Part shown: piece by piece, positions 62,501 through 64,000 of the stretch
How positions within the stretch are numbered: position 1 is the first letter of the stretch
Layout: the number at the start of each line of letters is the position of its first letter
NCBI GenBank assembly: GCA_964426675.1
Contig: CAYRRM010000009.1
Span: 1-64,000 of the forward strand
Reading direction: 5' to 3'
DNA from: DYMC01 sp035406705
GTDB taxonomy: Bacteria; Verrucomicrobiota; Lentisphaeria; Victivallales; GWF2-50-93
DNA length: 64,000 nt
Translations under genes and position numbers: made by a program
The notes under the pieces: generated by a model
What the model was told of the DNA's origin: nothing
What the model saw: the letters and a program-made list of their open reading frames with translations, nothing else
The model's database searches: none

Positions 62501-62718
62501 CAGCTACGGATATCGATGCGTGGTCCAATGATGAAAGAACAAAAGCCTTGCCTCTGGAGGAACGGGCTGCTCAGATGAAATCTTTCGAATATTCCATCTA
62601 TCTTGCCGCTTTATGCGCTTCAAACTTGAAAGATGAAGAACTCAAGAAAAAAATGATAGAAAAATATAAAAATTATTTTCCCAAAGGAAAATTTATTTCA
62701 GAAGTTGAAAAATTATAA
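59506..62718 (+). CDS. Large secreted TPR-repeat protein
   Basis: A 1070-aa protein with a signal peptide (KKKSLCFIFAFIFSAITFIIFS) and many degenerate TPR helices along its length (YDIGITALEDYFKVKKA, YAQAIPIYLEELKKS, YEDALTIYKFYLKACPTDQYAGAI, FEDSAKVLEELAVKFPDSKEGKQA, YEKSIEVLKKMLDQ). An acidic low-complexity linker interrupts it near 620-660. TPR arrays of this length act as periplasmic scaffolds. A second secreted TPR protein and a TolQ/ExbB-like channel follow on the same strand, suggesting an energised envelope complex. No enzymatic motif. Confidence 0.82.
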   Translation: MKKKKSLCFIFAFIFSAITFIIFSESNDVTTAISLSKKLNLLKMFDYSIYLIEKIIKENPGESDRLKIQLGLTYFAQGKIQEGEKIISSIPSSSNYYSDSRRVMGIESIKKGQYDIGITALEDYFKVKKANPPKDDNGKDEFMEAWQYLLAAYQAQKNVKKVDEVLKYKDVLEETTEKDTSPLVNRDAKLVAIQLKLDTAELMKEEGKSGWQTIASDQLKPLDDLKWNVDSIFAFAEVEQARVYYILDRYDDALKKLTDPKILPIITGMDEGYKQIGNPSEAPSVFATFVEGLVYRAQAQKASTDEEKIKLYTMALGKFYNIILHHNAFPKIERVIGAFSDCKEKLEKLGKTVKIPKKVLDQLNKAISFRKKEADRLFKEEKYAQAIPIYLEELKKSRSGEQGADNLAMLSYCYVKTDKALEAMAVASYLGEYFPKFSKTPGALLQVGEYLWGKKEYEDALTIYKFYLKACPTDQYAGAISARVAKYYYDKAAEAAKTARSLPSGEEKKLKLDEARQAFIEAVPYYQNIINNFQHTDYGRSAYYLIGLCYFNAREYLKASEAFLKFCEMEAKIPREKIQLGDIADSKLRAAESYFQYATSKEKKAKSLKEKLSLIETTAVSSASSVEKTENIKNQEEDDQEKSRGNEDQIPESAPLEDSNIDFNKLTPDELKKKIDEYDQEANKYYQETVKQCKEFFTMLSSGILKGDSSKKTLIAKENASSLIAWAYDGLKDKEKTVTALTSFIKEYPKGKQTPAAMQRLGILYAEIGKFEDSAKVLEELAVKFPDSKEGKQAMPMLAKSMYEIGNYEKSIEVLKKMLDQKTELSIFDLRWALENLSDCGGKNPKEGSECAFTAGKILLEKIEKPVLEDWLGKQRAAQIANDQKEQKKIIDLFKEKTIFDTAKAAYYSGNPKEAIQYLNTLLKNEKTPYYYDAKFLRALAYRAEKDYVKALADYGDVGLSANIAKAISVYYKAQTNIADTFIEQKEFKKALSSIDMIAATDIDAWSNDERTKALPLEERAAQMKSFEYSIYLAALCASNLKDEELKKKMIEKYKNYFPKGKFISEVEKL

Positions 62719-62748
62719 ATTTAAATTAAACTATAGGAGATAAAAGAA

Positions 62749-63549
62749 ATGACTATGGAAAAAAAAATCTCAAGGCTATCTATTATTATTTCTCTTTTCC
62801 TGAGCTCTATTATTCTTCTCGCAGAGGAAATAACAGTAACAAAAAAAGACGGAGGAACTGTTAGAGCAAACTTCGTAAAAGTTGACCCGAATGGTGATAT
62901 TTGGATAAAACAAGGCGCAGTTCAGCAGAAAATCAAAAGCGTTGATTATAGTTACGCAAGATTAAAAGACAAGCCTGCCGAAATAGATTCAGCAGAAAAA
63001 GCCCTTGCTGCAAAAGATTTTGCAAAAGCGGCTACCGCCTTTGCTGATGCATATCAGAAATATAAGTTTGTCGGTTTTGATGTTCTATGCATCTATGGAG
63101 AAGCCTCCGCTCTTGCAGGACAGGGAAAAAAAGTGGAAGCAATAAATAGACTAAAAACTTTAGATGGTTATGAGCTTTTAGACGAAGAAAAAACAGTAGA
63201 ATATTATGATGCCAAAAAACTTCTTGCAACACTTCTGATAGATGAATCAAAATTCGATGACGCATTAAAAGTCTTGGCTCAACTTGGTCAAGCAAATGAT
63301 GATGATATAGCTGCATTTGGCTTTAATTCAAGAGGTGACATACTATTAAAGCAAAATAATAAAAAGGATGCTGTCCTTATGTTCTTAAGAACAGCATTAT
63401 TATTTCCAAAGGAAAATAAAGAGAGACCTTATGCTCTGCTTCAAATAGCTAATACTCTGAAGGAAATGAAAGATAATCGTGGTAGTACTTTTGCCGAAAT
63501 GTTGAAGACGGATTATCCGGGCAATCCGTTAATTGCTCAACTAAAATAG
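62749..63549 (+). CDS. Secreted TPR-like protein
   Basis: A 266-aa protein with a signal peptide (LSIIISLFLSSIILLAEE). A small beta-rich domain follows (ITVTKKDGGTVRANFVKVDPNGDIWIKQGAVQQKI), then helical TPR-like repeats (AEKALAAKDFAKAATAFADAYQKYKF, KKVEAINRLKTLDGY, FDDALKVLAQLGQ, KKDAVLMFLRTALLFP). An AGGAGAT ribosome-binding site precedes the ATG. It sits 30 bases after the large TPR gene and 65 bases before the TolQ-like gene. The repeat plan resembles YbgF/CpoB-type partners of Tol systems, as an inference only. Confidence 0.8.
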   Translation: MTMEKKISRLSIIISLFLSSIILLAEEITVTKKDGGTVRANFVKVDPNGDIWIKQGAVQQKIKSVDYSYARLKDKPAEIDSAEKALAAKDFAKAATAFADAYQKYKFVGFDVLCIYGEASALAGQGKKVEAINRLKTLDGYELLDEEKTVEYYDAKKLLATLLIDESKFDDALKVLAQLGQANDDDIAAFGFNSRGDILLKQNNKKDAVLMFLRTALLFPKENKERPYALLQIANTLKEMKDNRGSTFAEMLKTDYPGNPLIAQLK

Positions 63550-63614
63550 AATATAGATTTTTTAATATAGTTTCTATAATAAAAAAACTTAAAATAAAAA
63601 AAAAGGAAGAAAAA

Positions 63615-64000
63615 ATGAAAAAAAGAAATAAAGGTCTATTCTCGGTCATTCTAATTGGATTACTTTCTATCGCCTCCTTTTTATCTATGAATTATGACCT
63701 TCACGCTCAGGGTAATCCAGCCCCTCAACAATCTGCCACAGCAGCAGATGCTGGTGCTGGTGATCAGGTAGCAACGAAGCCACGAGGGCAAACGTTCCTC
63801 GATATTGTTCTTGGAGGTGGTGCGCTGGATAAACTCATATGGTTTCTTATTTTTCTTACATCTGCAGCAACTTTAGGTTTAATTATTGACGCATGTATTA
63901 CCATAAGAGCCAATAAAATTATGCCTCCTTTCCTTGTTGATCAAGTCAGAAATGCTCTTAATCAGGGTGATTTAGGGGCAGCTCTTGAAGCATGTAATGC
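63615..64000 (+). CDS. MotA/TolQ/ExbB-type proton channel protein, N-terminal part (cut by window end)
   Basis: Open to the window end; 128 codons are visible. A signal peptide (GLFSVILIGLLSIASFLSMNYDLHAQ) and a Gln/Ala-rich linker precede FLDIVLGGGALDKLIWFLIFLTSAATLGLIIDACITIRANKIMPPFLVDQVRNALNQGDLGAALEAC. This matches the first helix and cytoplasmic start of TolQ/ExbB proteins, whose full length is about 230 residues. An added cleavable N-terminus is seen in some ExbB proteins. An ExbD/TolR partner would be expected beyond the edge. An AAAGGAAGA site precedes the ATG. Confidence 0.8.
   Translation, partial: MKKRNKGLFSVILIGLLSIASFLSMNYDLHAQGNPAPQQSATAADAGAGDQVATKPRGQTFLDIVLGGGALDKLIWFLIFLTSAATLGLIIDACITIRANKIMPPFLVDQVRNALNQGDLGAALEACN

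Overview
The window looks like a chromosomal segment of an AT-rich (roughly one third G+C by eye, not computed) Gram-negative-type bacterium. Evidence for an outer membrane and LPS includes an LptD-like protein, a WaaP/Kdo-kinase-like protein, a SurA-like chaperone, several lipoproteins, MurJ and the start of a TolQ/ExbB channel gene. Zinc-ribbon kinase-like proteins, large TPR secretory proteins and a small FELAMERLGG-type coiled-coil protein fit a PVC-related or similar lineage (Lentisphaerota-like is my guess). I cannot fix the phylum without a search. There are no rRNA genes, no CRISPR array, no intact insertion sequence and no prophage. Two tRNA genes are present, tRNA-Ser(GCU) and tRNA-Ala(CGC).

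Layout. 0-2.5 kb (minus strand): tRNA-Ser, then a tightly overlapped operon of DAHP synthase, Nudix hydrolase, a small coiled-coil protein and a DtxR-type regulator. 2.5-10.2 kb (plus): Ppx/GppA, thiol peroxidase, DapB, GlgC, ThiD, an N-acetylmuramoyl-alanine amidase, a CaCA exchanger and a GT4 glycosyltransferase. 10.3-14.4 kb (plus): thrS-infC-rpmI-rplT-pheS, where ThrS lacks the TGS domain and infC starts with ATA. 14.4-23.4 kb (minus): rpoD, GT2, a lipoprotein, ispD, a SurA-like protein, a WaaP-like kinase, then a zinc-ribbon pseudokinase, an AAA ATPase and a secreted protein. 23.5-33 kb (plus): tRNA-Ala, nadB, rpmJ-rpsM-rpsK-rpoA-rplQ (no rpsD), unknown genes, lptD. 33-38 kb (minus): aroA, mtnA, a GT-C-like membrane protein and SppA. 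38.3-48 kb (plus): HPr, a large envelope protein, an NtrB/NtrC-like two-component pair, and a giant zinc-ribbon pseudokinase with a membrane anchor and a beta-helix. 48-51.7 kb (minus): lon and an OppC-like permease. 51.9-55 kb (plus): tilS and a membrane protein with a TPR tail. 55-58 kb (minus): murJ and a second SppA. 58-64 kb (plus): MsrB-MsrA fusion, YjbQ, two secreted TPR proteins and the start of a TolQ/ExbB-type gene cut by the window edge.

The strongest signal outside gene annotation is a dispersed 13-bp odd-length palindrome, TGCGA-N3-TCGCA. Fifteen copies of its 11-bp core (GCGA-N3-TCGC) occur in 64 kb, against about 0.2 expected by chance. All are inside genes. They fall in all three codon phases and in different protein families, so selection appears to act on the DNA word rather than the proteins. 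Other points of interest are the natural Gln-to-His change in the -10-recognition helix of RpoD, the ATA start of infC, the two pseudokinase systems, and a diverged intergenic repeat with three copies.
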